Shown in pieces: positions 27,407 through 36,455 of a stretch of DNA of 64,000 nt. The notes below the pieces were generated by a model. The model saw only the letters and a list, made by a program, of their open reading frames with translations, made no database searches and had not been told where the DNA came from. Source of the stretch: Mediterraneibacter glycyrrhizinilyticus. Lineage in GTDB: Bacteria; Bacillota; Clostridia; Lachnospirales; Lachnospiraceae. The number at the start of each line of letters is the position of its first letter. Within the stretch, counting starts at the first letter, position 1. Location: contig NZ_JACJLR010000004.1 of NCBI RefSeq assembly GCF_016902345.1, positions 87,854 through 151,853 on the forward strand. The letters are read 5' to 3'. The position numbers and the translations under genes were made by a program.

Positions 27407-28303
27407 CTATAAATGAAACAATTCTCTGACCGTGCTGATAAACTTCTCCGCCTCGGGCGTGACCGGCCTTGTCCTGTCATATACCAGATTGATGCTTCGT
27501 GTTCCTCCCTCTTTTCCGAGGGGAAATGCGAGGAGTTTCCCGCTGTTGATCTCATCCTCCGCCGCCAGCCGGGACAGGATCGCGATCCCCATGCCGCTTT
27601 TCACAGATCTTTTGATGGTCTCCTGGTTCTCCATGCTCGCCGCAACGTTCAGCCTGTCCATATCTACGCCCATCTGTCTGAGCAGCCTTTCCGCCTCTCT
27701 TCTCGTCCCGGAACCGACCTCCCGAAGTATGACCGCTTCTTCTGCGATCCATTCAGTGATCTCCTGCCCCTGTCGGGAACGGAATCTTTCATCCCCGGGC
27801 GCAATGACCACCAGCTCATCCTGATAAAAGGGTAGATAGGCGCACTGCTTCTGCTCCAGCTGGGTCCCTGTAAATCCAAGATCTGCCCTGCGGGCAATGA
27901 TCTGCTCCACCACTCCCGCGCTGTCCGTCTCCATCACCTGAAGCCGTTCTCCCGGATACCTCTCCTGATACCGGACCATGATCCGGGGCAGAAGGTACTG
28001 GGAAGGGATCGTGGACGCGGCGATCCGAAGCGTCCTCTTCTCCTTCTCCCGAAGCCCGAAATGCTCCTTGATCTTCCGCTCGATCCGCAGCATCTCCTCT
28101 GCATATCCGTACAGTTCCCTCCCAGCGTCGGTAAGCTCAACGCTCTTCGTGTTCCGACGCAGCAGACACGCCCCCAGTTCTTTTTCCAGCGCCGCCACAT
28201 GGGCGCTGACTGTCGGCTGTGTGAGATACAGCCGCCTTGCAGCCTCGGAAAAATTCTTTGTCTCAGCCACCTTCACGAATGCTTCCAGCTGTTTCAGATT
28301 CAT
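27407..28303 (-). CDS. LysR-type regulator of selenium metabolism
   Basis: The start at 28303 (MNLKQLEAFVKVAETKNFSE) overlaps the selB stop as ATGA; a longer frame is only selB's tail in another frame. Residues 1-60 form the winged helix (SEAARRLYLTQPTVSAHVAALEKEL), the rest a substrate-binding domain. The length is 298. Its position inside the sel operon fits the selenium-associated LysR family. It probably senses selenium status, but the effector and target are not shown. Confidence 0.88.
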   Translation of the reverse strand: MNLKQLEAFVKVAETKNFSEAARRLYLTQPTVSAHVAALEKELGACLLRRNTKSVELTDAGRELYGYAEEMLRIERKIKEHFGLREKEKRTLRIAASTIPSQYLLPRIMVRYQERYPGERLQVMETDSAGVVEQIIARRADLGFTGTQLEQKQCAYLPFYQDELVVIAPGDERFRSRQGQEITEWIAEEAVILREVGSGTRREAERLLRQMGVDMDRLNVAASMENQETIKRSVKSGMGIAILSRLAAEDEINSGKLLAFPLGKEGGTRSINLVYDRTRPVTPEAEKFISTVRELFHL

Positions 28304-30213
28304 CTGTTCTTCACCCTCTCCGTCTCCGCTCCTTCTTTTTTCGTCAGCCCGATCCGATCCGTATAGTCCAGGATCTGTCTGGCACATTTCCGGCTCGTTT
28401 TGAACAGGTCGCGAACCTGGGCAATCGTGATCCTCCCCGCCGAGTCCAGAATTTCTCCGATCAGGTCTTTCGCTTTTTCCATGTATCCGGGCAGGCAGTA
28501 GACCCCCGGCGAAATCTCCAGAACAATTTCCTGCTCTGTCAAAAGGCGAAGGATCTCTCCCGCTCTCTCTTTCGCCACGCCCTCCGGAATAACCTCTTCC
28601 CCCGCCACAAACCGGTATCCTGCTTTCTCCGCGGAGTGAAGCACTTTCTCCTTCACGGCAAGATAAGCCCGGTCTTCCGCAGGACGGTGCCCTGCCGGAC
28701 AGAACAGCCCCCCGCGCTTATCCAGCACGCCTTCTCTGCCCATCCATGTCATATACTCTTCTGCAGCCGGCTTCTTCCCGCATTCTAAAAGGATCCTCTG
28801 GAATCCCGCTGCCGGGATCCCGCTGCGGTAGGGATACCTCGTAAGATATTCTGATATCACTTCCAGAACTTTCTTTCTCGCTTCCGCTTCTGCCTCCCCA
28901 TGCCACAGGAAGATTTCCTCCTTTGTTTCTATCACCATGAGCCTGCCGGTCTCCTTCAGCTCCCGGATACATTTTTCCAGTTCTTCCGCTTCCAGTCCGG
29001 TCTCCGCCTCCAGTTCCCCGGGTGTTACCATGGCTTTCCCGTGTTTTCTGATCTGCAGTTCCACAAGATCACTGCTCTCTCCCTCTTCTCTCTGCCTGAG
29101 GCGCTCGATCACCTCCGGGCGAAACCTTTTCTCCCTGCGCGCATTCGTCTCCAGAACAACGCCTCCGCCGATGGTCTCCAGGGGAGAATAAAATCGCACG
29201 ACAAACCGGTCCCCTGGGAAGAGCGCGGTATCCGACTCCATTCGAAGCTGTGCATATCCGCTCTCTCCGGGCGTCAGGGATTCCCGGTCAAGGAGTACCG
29301 CTCTGCACAGAAGCTCCGCGGTGCCGCTGTAAAAATGCAGACGCATCTGATTTTTGACCGCTCTGTCCGAATGGGGCAGAACTGACAGCCTTACATCAAT
29401 GTTGCGCCCGGAACAGGGTGTCCCTGACGGAGCAAGCACGCACCCCCTCTGCACTTCTTCCCTTTCAATGCCTGAGAGGTTCAGGGCGGCACGCTGTCCC
29501 GCTTCACAGATCTCCGTCTGTCTGCCGTACACCTGGATTCCTCTCACCCGGCACGTCTTCCCTTCCGGATAAAGGCGCAGATTGTCTCCCTTTTTAATCC
29601 TGCCGCTGAGCACAGTCCCCGTTGCCACCGTGCCGAACCCGGGCACAGAAAACACTCTGTCTACCGGCAGTCTCGCACTTCCTCCCCGGCTCTTCGCCGG
29701 GATCCGCTGCGACATTCTCACGATCTCCCTCTTCAGGTCTGCGATCCCCCGCCCGTCTGCCGCTGAGACCCGGACCAGTGGTGCGTCCTGCAGCACACTC
29801 CCCCTTATCTCCTCCCGGATCTCCTGTTCCATCATATCCAGCCATTCCGGCTCCGCAAGATCACATTTGTTCAGGACGATGATAAAATGTTCCACGCCCA
29901 GAAGAGTCAGTATGTCAATATGTTCCGTAGTCTGGGGCATGATCCCTTCATCCGCCGCGATGACGAGAAGCACCATGTCCATACCGTGCACCCCTGCTGC
30001 CATATTGTGGATAAAACGCTCGTGTCCGGGCACATCTATGATCCCGGCGCGCCCGCCATCCGGAAGGTCAAACCAGGTAAATCCCAGGTCGATGGTGATG
30101 CCCCGCTTTTTCTCCTCTTCCAGCCGGTCCGTATTTCTCCCGGTCAGCGCTTTGATCAGAGCCGTCTTCCCGTGGTCGATGTGCCCTGCCGTACCTATGA
30201 TCACATGTTTCAC
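28300..30213 (-). CDS. selB: Selenocysteine-specific elongation factor SelB
   Basis: The 637-residue protein starts MKHVIIGTAGHIDHGKTALI (G1), followed by RGITIDLGF, DVPGHERFIHNM (G3) and NKCDLAEPEW (G4), then EF-Tu-like domains 2-3 and four C-terminal winged-helix units (from about residue 370) that bind the SECIS hairpin. It brings Sec-tRNA to UGA codons. Its start overlaps the selA stop (ATGA), and its stop overlaps the LysR start the same way, so three genes are translationally coupled. Confidence 0.97.
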   Translation of the reverse strand: MKHVIIGTAGHIDHGKTALIKALTGRNTDRLEEEKKRGITIDLGFTWFDLPDGGRAGIIDVPGHERFIHNMAAGVHGMDMVLLVIAADEGIMPQTTEHIDILTLLGVEHFIIVLNKCDLAEPEWLDMMEQEIREEIRGSVLQDAPLVRVSAADGRGIADLKREIVRMSQRIPAKSRGGSARLPVDRVFSVPGFGTVATGTVLSGRIKKGDNLRLYPEGKTCRVRGIQVYGRQTEICEAGQRAALNLSGIEREEVQRGCVLAPSGTPCSGRNIDVRLSVLPHSDRAVKNQMRLHFYSGTAELLCRAVLLDRESLTPGESGYAQLRMESDTALFPGDRFVVRFYSPLETIGGGVVLETNARREKRFRPEVIERLRQREEGESSDLVELQIRKHGKAMVTPGELEAETGLEAEELEKCIRELKETGRLMVIETKEEIFLWHGEAEAEARKKVLEVISEYLTRYPYRSGIPAAGFQRILLECGKKPAAEEYMTWMGREGVLDKRGGLFCPAGHRPAEDRAYLAVKEKVLHSAEKAGYRFVAGEEVIPEGVAKERAGEILRLLTEQEIVLEISPGVYCLPGYMEKAKDLIGEILDSAGRITIAQVRDLFKTSRKCARQILDYTDRIGLTKKEGAETERVKNR

Positions 30214-31805
30214 TGCGTCCCCTCCTTCCCGGAAGTCTCACTTCTCCCCGGGGCCCCTTTCTTTCCCGTGATCTCATCCTTCCGCAGGATCTCTCCCTTC
30301 CGAAACACCTCTTCCAGATAAGCCCTTTCTTCTTCCTGTACCGTCCTCATATCCAGAAGAAATTTTTCTCCCGAAATCCTGCCGATCACAGGACGGTCCA
30401 GTTTCCGCAGCCGGGCAGAGAGCTCTCCTGCCGAGATCTCCGGAGATGAGACAGCCACGGCATAGCTCTCAATGTTCTCCTCCGGCAGAGATCCGCCTCC
30501 TGCCCGGGAAACGCACGCTTCCACACTGACCACACCTTTCATGCGTTCTGATGGGATGCCGGCATTCTTTATCGCCTCCGTAATTCCCTCCGCCAGCTTT
30601 TCTGCACTCCTTCTCACCTCTTCCGCCGGGCGGGTCAGCATGCGCAGAACCGGAATCGTTTCCACAGCCCTGTCCGCATCCAGGTACTGCCGGAACACCG
30701 CTTCCAGAGCTGCGGCGGTAAATTTATCGATCCGGAGAGCCCTCGAGAAGGGATGGCGCTTTATTTTGTCGATATACATTTTCCGTCCCACGATGATCCC
30801 CGCCTGAGGTCCTCCCAGCAGTTTGTCTCCACTGAAAGAGACCACGTCCGCTCCGCCTTTGAGCGATTCCTGCACCATAGGTTCATGGGAAAGCCCGTAC
30901 TTTTCCAGATCGACAAGTACGCCGCTCCCCAGATCCTGGATCACCGGAAGGCCGGTCTCTTCTTTTAGAGCAGCCAGTTCCTGCAGGGTGGTTTCCCGGG
31001 TATAACCAATGATCCTGTAATTGCTCGTATGAACTTTCAGAAACGCTCTCGTCTCCCCGCCCACGGCATCTCTATAGTCTTCGGGACGGGTCCGGTTCGT
31101 TGTGCCCACTTCTCTCAGCACAGCTCCTCCAAGCTCCATGATCTCAGGAATACGGAAACCGCCTCCGATCTCCACCAGTTCTCCCCTGGATACGATCACT
31201 TCTCCACCCGCAGCAAGGGAACTCAGGATAAGAAGCATCGCCCCGGCGTTGTTATTGACTGCCATCGCCGCCTCCGCCCCGGTAACACGACATATGACTT
31301 CCTCAAAATTCCTGCACCGTTCCCCGCGATTCCCTGTCTCCAGATCGAATTCCAGATTGGAGTATCCGCCGGCTGCTGCCACGGCATGGCGCAGTGTCTC
31401 CTCTCCCATAGGCGCTCTTCCAAGCCCGGTATGGAGGATGATCCCTGTGCCGTTCACAACAGGAGTCAGACTCATCCGCATTTCTTCTACAAGGTTGTTC
31501 TGTATCTTCTCCGCTATCTTTTTCCGGACCGCCGTCTGCATGTCTTCGCCTGTATTTTCGGCGTCCTTCCCCTCTGTCCCGGCCAGCCCTTCTCCATCCG
31601 AACTTCCTTTCCTGATCTCTTCCCGAAATTCTTCCAGAGTCCGGCGGACAACGCGGAGTACGCAGTCATATCCATACTCCCGTACCGTTTCTCTGATCTC
31701 TTTCTCCCCCATCAGACTGTCCACACGGGGGATCAGTCTGCAGATATCATTGGGGCTGATATCATTTCTGTATCTTTCATTTTTACGGATCTCTTTCTTT
31801 TCCAA
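30210..31805 (-). CDS. selA: L-seryl-tRNA(Sec) selenium transferase SelA (TTG start)
   Basis: SelA converts Ser-tRNA(Sec) to Sec-tRNA(Sec) with selenophosphate and PLP. The C-terminal two thirds show LTPVVNGTGIILHTGLGRAP, NNNAGAMLLILSSLA, and the PLP lysine in SFSGDKLLGGPQAG. No suitable ATG exists; TTG at 31805, eight bases after AAGGAG, gives 531 residues starting with EKKEIRKNERYRND. The ordinary family length is about 460; the excess is an acidic insertion at about 90-115 and a charged tail. Confidence 0.93.
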   Translation of the reverse strand: MEKKEIRKNERYRNDISPNDICRLIPRVDSLMGEKEIRETVREYGYDCVLRVVRRTLEEFREEIRKGSSDGEGLAGTEGKDAENTGEDMQTAVRKKIAEKIQNNLVEEMRMSLTPVVNGTGIILHTGLGRAPMGEETLRHAVAAAGGYSNLEFDLETGNRGERCRNFEEVICRVTGAEAAMAVNNNAGAMLLILSSLAAGGEVIVSRGELVEIGGGFRIPEIMELGGAVLREVGTTNRTRPEDYRDAVGGETRAFLKVHTSNYRIIGYTRETTLQELAALKEETGLPVIQDLGSGVLVDLEKYGLSHEPMVQESLKGGADVVSFSGDKLLGGPQAGIIVGRKMYIDKIKRHPFSRALRIDKFTAAALEAVFRQYLDADRAVETIPVLRMLTRPAEEVRRSAEKLAEGITEAIKNAGIPSERMKGVVSVEACVSRAGGGSLPEENIESYAVAVSSPEISAGELSARLRKLDRPVIGRISGEKFLLDMRTVQEEERAYLEEVFRKGEILRKDEITGKKGAPGRSETSGKEGTQ

Positions 31806-31840
31806 GCAGTTCTCTCCTTTTTGTACCGTGCTGAAACGAC

Positions 31841-31877
31841 AGCAGCAGGGTGTGCATTTTTCTGCACGCCCTGCTGC
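31841..31877 (-). promoter_or_regulatory. Hairpin between selD and selA
   Basis: GCAGCAGGGCGTGCA and TGCACACCCTGCTGC pair with one C-A mismatch around a 6-base loop. No T-run follows on either strand, so it is not a plain terminator. It lies 36 bases upstream of the selA start and may tune expression or processing. Confidence 0.5.
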
Positions 31878-31919
31878 CGGACTCCATGATCTGTTTTTCT
31901 GCACCGGATTCTCTGATGC

Positions 31920-32960
31920 TTATCTTAACCGGATGAGTTTTTCCTGCTTTTCAAGTACCCTGCCGATGACCGACACTTCCGTTTCGATCTTCCGCCCCCT
32001 GAGATCGCTGAGAAGCCCTGCTGCCTCAGCTTCGGGCACACTGAACAGAAGTCCCCCTGAGGTCTGCGGATCACAGAGCAGATCCAGGTACACTTCTTCT
32101 ATATTTCCATCATCCAGATCAGGCTGAACAAATTCCCGGTTCCGGTAAGCTCCTGCCGGGACCAGCCCCATTCTGGCATAATCCTTCGCTTCTTTCAAAT
32201 ACGCAACATCCCCGACGCTGATATCCAGCGTCACATTGCCCGCCTTTGCCATCTCCGCACAGTGTCCCAGAAGCCCGAACCCTGTCACGTCCGTACACGC
32301 ATGGACCGTGTACGCTGCTGCAGCTTCCCCGGCCTTTCTGTTCAGAGAAGCCATCACCCGCGCAGACTCCTGCGCCGCTTCTTGGGAAGCCATCTGCGCT
32401 TTCACCGCGGTATTCACCACCCCGCTTCCGATCTGCTTTGTCAGGATCAGGACGTCTCCCGGGCGGCACCCGCTGTTTTTATACACTTTATCCGGATGTA
32501 CAAAACCGGTGACAGACAGACCATATTTGGGCTCGTCATCCTGTACGGAATGACCGCCCGCCAGGACAGCTCCCGCCTCTTTTACCTTGTCCGCTCCGCC
32601 GCGCAGAATCTCTCCTAAGATCTCCACATCCAGACAGTTCGGGAAGCAAACGATGTTGAGAGCCAGCTTCGGCACTCCACCCATGGCATAGACATCGCTC
32701 AGCGCATTCGCGGCTGATATCTGCCCGAACAGATACGGGTCGTCAACAACCGGTGTAAAGAAATCCAGCGTCTGGATCACAGCGATATCATCCGATATTT
32801 TATAGATCGCGGCATCATCCGATGTCTCGAGTCCGACGAGCAGACGCCCGTCCTCAAATTTTGGCAGCTTGCTCAGAACCTGAGCAAGGGTCTCCGGACC
32901 TATTTTGGCCGCTCACCCGGCTGTCTTTGTCATCTGAGTAAGATGGATCTCCTTATACAT
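31920..32960 (-). CDS. selD: Selenophosphate synthetase SelD, a UGA-encoded selenoprotein
   Basis: The true start is the ATG at 32960 (MYKEIHLTQMTKTAG), nine bases after AGGAGG. Codon 16 (32913-32915) is TGA, followed in frame by AAKIGPETLAQVL, exactly where SelD has its catalytic Cys or Sec in the G-(U/C)-AAK motif. Reading it as selenocysteine gives 346 residues. The remainder includes the conserved TLDFFTPVVDDPYLFGQI and VLAGGHSVQD. SelD makes selenophosphate from selenide and ATP. Ordinary gene calling would truncate it to the ATG at 32780. Its own synthesis thus depends on the pathway it feeds. Confidence 0.95.
32880..32915 (-). promoter_or_regulatory. Putative bacterial SECIS hairpin of selD
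   Basis: Starting with the UGA, UGAGC pairs with GCUCA downstream, and an upper stem GGUC/GACC closes the loop CGGA about 15 bases after the UGA. Position and size suit a SelB-binding SECIS. Confidence 0.6.
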
Positions 32961-33056
32961 CTGTCCTCACCTCCTTTTTCCCGTCATCTGCATGAAAGCC
33001 TGGTTCTTTCAGGAATTGGCTTTTGCAGGCACCCCCGTCTCCTTTGACTGATTCCT

Positions 33057-33683
33057 CTATGGACGGATGACTTTCTCCGCCTGCTGCACAGCCTCCACAA
33101 TACTGTACATATTTGTCACGGTTCCCACAGCAAGTTTCTCTTTGATCCCGTAGAAATCAAGGCAGGTGCCGCAGGTCATAATCTCCACGCCCTGCTCTGC
33201 CAGGCTTTTCAGATCTTCCAAAGCCGGGGAGTCCTCCACCGTGAGTTTTGCCCCGCCATTATAGAATATCATCTTCTCCGGAAGTTCATCCAGCTGGGTC
33301 ACTGCAAACAGAAAACTCTTCATCAGGATATGCCCCAGCTCGTCGTCGCCTTCTCCCATCTTATCTGATGAAACTACAACGATCGCATGTTTTTGAACCA
33401 CAGTCTCTGTTTTGCATTCACATTCCGTTTCTTCCGTGATCCGGCCGGATCCTGCTTCTGCCCCCGCTTCGATCGTAATGTTCACTCTGTACTTTCCTTC
33501 TTCCAGCTTTTGACTGGATACCACAGCCCCGGAACTCTCCGCCATCTTCGTGACGTTGCGGACTGCGGTCTCATTGTCCACAAGGACTTCGATCCGCCCG
33601 GATCCGTTCAGCTCCCCGATTGCTTTTCTTGTCTTTATCACCGGAATTGGACACACATCTCCCACTGCATTTATTGTGATCAT
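33057..33683 (-). CDS. yedF: YedF selenium-metabolism protein (TusA-like plus DsrE-like)
   Basis: The 208-residue protein joins an N-terminal TusA-like domain (MITINAVGDVCPIPVIKTRK, carrier cysteine in CPIP) to a C-terminal DsrE-like domain (about 95-208) with AIVVVSSDKMGEGDDELGHI and the cysteine pair MTCGTCLDFYGI. This arrangement is the YedF family that occurs with SelD. It probably passes selenium to SelD. Its ATG overlaps the stop of the upstream 60-codon gene. Confidence 0.92.
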   Translation of the reverse strand: MITINAVGDVCPIPVIKTRKAIGELNGSGRIEVLVDNETAVRNVTKMAESSGAVVSSQKLEEGKYRVNITIEAGAEAGSGRITEETECECKTETVVQKHAIVVVSSDKMGEGDDELGHILMKSFLFAVTQLDELPEKMIFYNGGAKLTVEDSPALEDLKSLAEQGVEIMTCGTCLDFYGIKEKLAVGTVTNMYSIVEAVQQAEKVIRP

Positions 33684-33862
33684 AATGTGGTCTCCTTTCT
33701 CTGCCTGCCTTTCTCATCTGCTTCTCTTGTCTCTTTTATAGCATCTTTCACCGCTTTTTTGATAACGAAATATCCCACTGCGGCAACAACCGCCGCCACG
33801 ATCGCAGTTTTAATCAGAAAAAGCATTCCCATTACTATCACACTGACCAGTGACATTGCCAT
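33680..33862 (-). CDS. Small membrane protein leading the selenium operon
   Basis: This 60-residue protein has a hydrophobic segment (about residues 4-33, SVIVMGMLFLIKTAIVAAVV and on) and a charged tail ending EKGRQRKETTL. AGGAGG lies seven bases before the ATG, and the stop overlaps the yedF start as ATGA, which supports it as a real gene. I do not recognise a family. Being first in the operon, directly after the promoter, it may aid the transporter or YedF at the membrane; that is inference. Confidence 0.7.
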   Translation of the reverse strand: MAMSLVSVIVMGMLFLIKTAIVAAVVAAVGYFVIKKAVKDAIKETREADEKGRQRKETTL

Positions 33863-33910
33863 GCCGGCACCTCCTTCTCATTTCACAGATCACAGCTGTT
33901 TGGTGACGAT

Positions 33911-33939
33911 ATTATAGCACACTTTCTTTTCAAAGTCCA
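33911..33939 (-). promoter_or_regulatory. Promoter of the selenium operon
   Basis: The minus strand has a perfect extended -10 TGCTATAAT (TATAAT at 33911-33916), a 17-base spacer and a weak -35 TGGACT (33934-33939), about 50 bases upstream of the 60-codon gene. Confidence 0.7.
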
Positions 33940-34193
33940 CACGCACATTATAACCAAATCATACACACATATTTCCAATTGCCGTTTCTACTGCCCGCTC
34001 CTCCTCTTCACGCTGACGCCCCTTCTGTACGATGCATTGAAACTGATCGTGCGGGTGGGATTCCGCAATTATTTATTATATAGTCTGTTTGCGGAATCTG
34101 TGTTATAATCAGATGAACCTCCCGCCGCCATGAATGCCGGCGGGCAAAGATATTTAAACTCATAGTAAATAGTAAGAAGAAAGGACTTGTCTG

Positions 34194-35051
34194 ATGTGGA
34201 TTGCAGATAAATGGAAAGATTACGAAATAATTGACTGCTCCAATGGAGAAAAACTGGAGCGGTGGGGGAAATACCTCCTCGTGCGCCCGGATCCTCAGGT
34301 CATCTGGGACACCCCGAAGCACAACCGGGGATGGAAGAAGATGAACGGCCATTATCACCGCAGCAAAAAAGGCGGTGGGGAATGGGAATTTTTTGACCTT
34401 CCCCAGCAGTGGCAGATCCATTACGGGGATCTGACATTCAACCTGAAACCGTTCAGCTTTAAACACACGGGGCTTTTCCCCGAACAGGCGGCAAACTGGG
34501 ACTGGTTTTCCGAGAAGATCAAACATGCAGACCGGCCGGTCAAGGTCCTGAACCTCTTTGCATACACAGGCGGTGCCACTCTCGCTGCTGCGGCGGCAGG
34601 AGCCCAGGTCACCCATGTGGACGCTTCCAAAGGCATGGTCGGATGGGCAAAAGAGAACGCTGTCTCCTCCGGCCTGAAAGACGCGCCGATCCGCTGGCTG
34701 GTTGACGACTGCACCAAATTTGTGGAGAGGGAGATCCGCCGCGGGAATACCTACGACGCCATCATCATGGATCCTCCTTCCTACGGCAGAGGCCCAAAAG
34801 GTGAGATCTGGAAGATCGAAGATATGATCCACCCGCTGATCAAACTCTGCACGAAGATCCTGTCAAAGGACGCAATCTTTTTCCTGGTCAACTCCTACAC
34901 CACGGGGCTGGCGCCCGCGGTCCTGACCTATATGATCGCCACAGAGCTGAAACCCTGGAACGGGACCGTCGAATCCGAGGAGATCGGTCTCCCTGTCACA
35001 GAATCCGGTCTGGTGCTGCCCTGCGGCGCGTCCGGAAGATGGTCCCGGTAA
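34194..35051 (+). CDS. Class I SAM-dependent methyltransferase, RlmI/RlmK-like
   Basis: The 285-residue protein has an N-terminal region with GEKLERWGKYLLVRPDPQVI, then a Rossmann methyltransferase fold: motif I VLNLFAYTGGATLAAAAAGA (about 120-140), VDASKGMVGWAKENA and the catalytic motif IIMDPPSYGRGPKG. These match the RlmI/RlmK-type rRNA methyltransferases. The target nucleotide is not known. GAAAGGA precedes the ATG. It diverges from the selenium operon. Confidence 0.85.
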   Translation: MWIADKWKDYEIIDCSNGEKLERWGKYLLVRPDPQVIWDTPKHNRGWKKMNGHYHRSKKGGGEWEFFDLPQQWQIHYGDLTFNLKPFSFKHTGLFPEQAANWDWFSEKIKHADRPVKVLNLFAYTGGATLAAAAAGAQVTHVDASKGMVGWAKENAVSSGLKDAPIRWLVDDCTKFVEREIRRGNTYDAIIMDPPSYGRGPKGEIWKIEDMIHPLIKLCTKILSKDAIFFLVNSYTTGLAPAVLTYMIATELKPWNGTVESEEIGLPVTESGLVLPCGASGRWSR

Positions 35052-35105
35052 TCGTCCGGGACCTGACAGGTTACAAATGATAATTCAAATAGAGGGGGAT
35101 TACAA

Positions 35106-35651
35106 ATGAATCAAAAGCGTATCCGGGCTTTGTCTGAATACTTCATTTTCTTTATGCTGTACTCTGTTATCGGGTGGATTTATGAAGTGTTCCTTGAAGT
35201 TGTTGTCTACCGGTGGGGTTTTTCAAACCGGGGCGTATTTTTCGGGCCTTACTGCATCATTTATGGATTCGGAGCATTGATACTTATCTTTTCCCTGTCC
35301 AGGCTTCAGAAAAAGCGCATCTATATCGGTAAACTCCTGGTCACTCCGCTTCTGGTTTTCCTGGGAATCGTTGTGATCACTACCGTTGTGGAACTTGCTG
35401 GCAGCTATATCATGGAATTCACCACCGGCGGCTGGCTCTGGGATTACCGAAGGTTTGCCTTTAATTTCGAAGGCCGTATTGCCCTGAACCCAAGCATCCG
35501 TTTCGGCATCGGCGGCATGATCTTTCTTTATCTCCTGCAGCCCCTGTTCCGAAGGCTGTGCAGCAAGATGTCTGAAAGGGCTGTCCGTATCACAGCTTCC
35601 GTCCTGGCTGTCATATTCCTGATCGATATCATCTGTACTTACGCTTTTTAA
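35106..35651 (+). CDS. CmpB-like integral membrane protein (putative ABC permease)
   Basis: The 181-residue protein has about five hydrophobic segments and the family pattern FMLYSVIGWIYEVFLE, NRGVFFGPYCIIYGFGA and TTGGWLWDYRRFAFNFEGRI. It matches the putative ABC-transporter permease family often called CmpB (PF06541). No ATPase partner is next to it, so transport is uncertain. It follows the methyltransferase by 54 bases. Confidence 0.8.
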   Translation: MNQKRIRALSEYFIFFMLYSVIGWIYEVFLEVVVYRWGFSNRGVFFGPYCIIYGFGALILIFSLSRLQKKRIYIGKLLVTPLLVFLGIVVITTVVELAGSYIMEFTTGGWLWDYRRFAFNFEGRIALNPSIRFGIGGMIFLYLLQPLFRRLCSKMSERAVRITASVLAVIFLIDIICTYAF

Positions 35652-35680
35652 TGAAAACAGAGTCTGGCCCTGACAACTCA

Positions 35681-35714
35681 AAATCCCCTGCTTTATCCGC
35701 AGGGGATTTTTCTT
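35681..35714. terminator. Bidirectional terminator
   Basis: AAATCCCCTGC (35681-35691) and GCAGGGGATTT (35699-35709) form a perfect 11-bp stem with T-rich flanks in both directions. It separates the CmpB-like gene from the convergent sirtuin gene. Confidence 0.88.
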
Positions 35715-35726
35715 TATCGCGACAGG

Positions 35727-36455
35727 TTATCGTACCTCAAGACGCCCCAGGATCTCTCCGATCGGGGCAGCGATCGTAAGTTCTGCGCGCACGGTCCTCC
35801 CTGTCTCGGACTTATTGATAACAACAAGGTGCTTCCCCCGGAAATAATCAATAAATCCCGCAGCCGGATAGACCACCAGCGACGTACCTCCAATGATCAG
35901 AGTATCCGCTTCCGAGATTGCCCGCACAGCACCGCTGATCGTCCCGCTGTCCAGTCCTTCCTCGTAAAGCACCACATCCGGCTTTATGATCCCGCCGCAT
36001 TCACATCTGGGGATTCCTGCTGATCCTTTCACATACTCTGCACTGTAAAATTTCCCGCAGTCCATACAGTAATTCCTGTGTATGCTTCCATGCAGCTCAT
36101 ATACACATTTACTTCCCGCAGCCTGATGGAGCCCGTCAATATTCTGAGTGACGACTGCAGTCAGTTTTCCTGCCTGTTCCAGTTCTGCAAGTTTCCTGTG
36201 CGCTGCATTCGGCTTCGCATCAAGGATCATCATCTTCTCCTTATAAAACTCATAAAACGCCTCTGTATGGTTCAGGAAAAATGTATGGCTCACCACTTCT
36301 TCCGGCGAGTATCTGTAATGCTGATGATAGATACCGTCTGCACTCCGGAAATCCGGGATGCCGCTCTCTGTAGACACGCCCGCTCCGCCGAAAAACACGA
36401 TCCGTCTGCTGTCATCCACGATCTTCTGAAGCTGTTCTGTTTCTTTCTCGTACAT
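35727..36455 (-). CDS. cobB: NAD-dependent protein deacylase, sirtuin (CobB)
   Basis: The 242-residue protein shows GAGVSTESGIPDFRSADG, TQNIDGLHQAAGS, the catalytic ELHGSIH histidine, zinc cysteines CMDCG and CECGG, and the GTSLVVYPAAG end motif. It removes acyl groups from lysines using NAD. GGAGGT precedes the ATG. Confidence 0.95.
   Translation of the reverse strand: MYEKETEQLQKIVDDSRRIVFFGGAGVSTESGIPDFRSADGIYHQHYRYSPEEVVSHTFFLNHTEAFYEFYKEKMMILDAKPNAAHRKLAELEQAGKLTAVVTQNIDGLHQAAGSKCVYELHGSIHRNYCMDCGKFYSAEYVKGSAGIPRCECGGIIKPDVVLYEEGLDSGTISGAVRAISEADTLIIGGTSLVVYPAAGFIDYFRGKHLVVINKSETGRTVRAELTIAAPIGEILGRLEVR

Noticed and set aside
34008..34832. A 274-codon minus-strand frame opposite the methyltransferase
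   Set aside because: It mirrors a clear methyltransferase gene with full motifs; the frame is a shadow.
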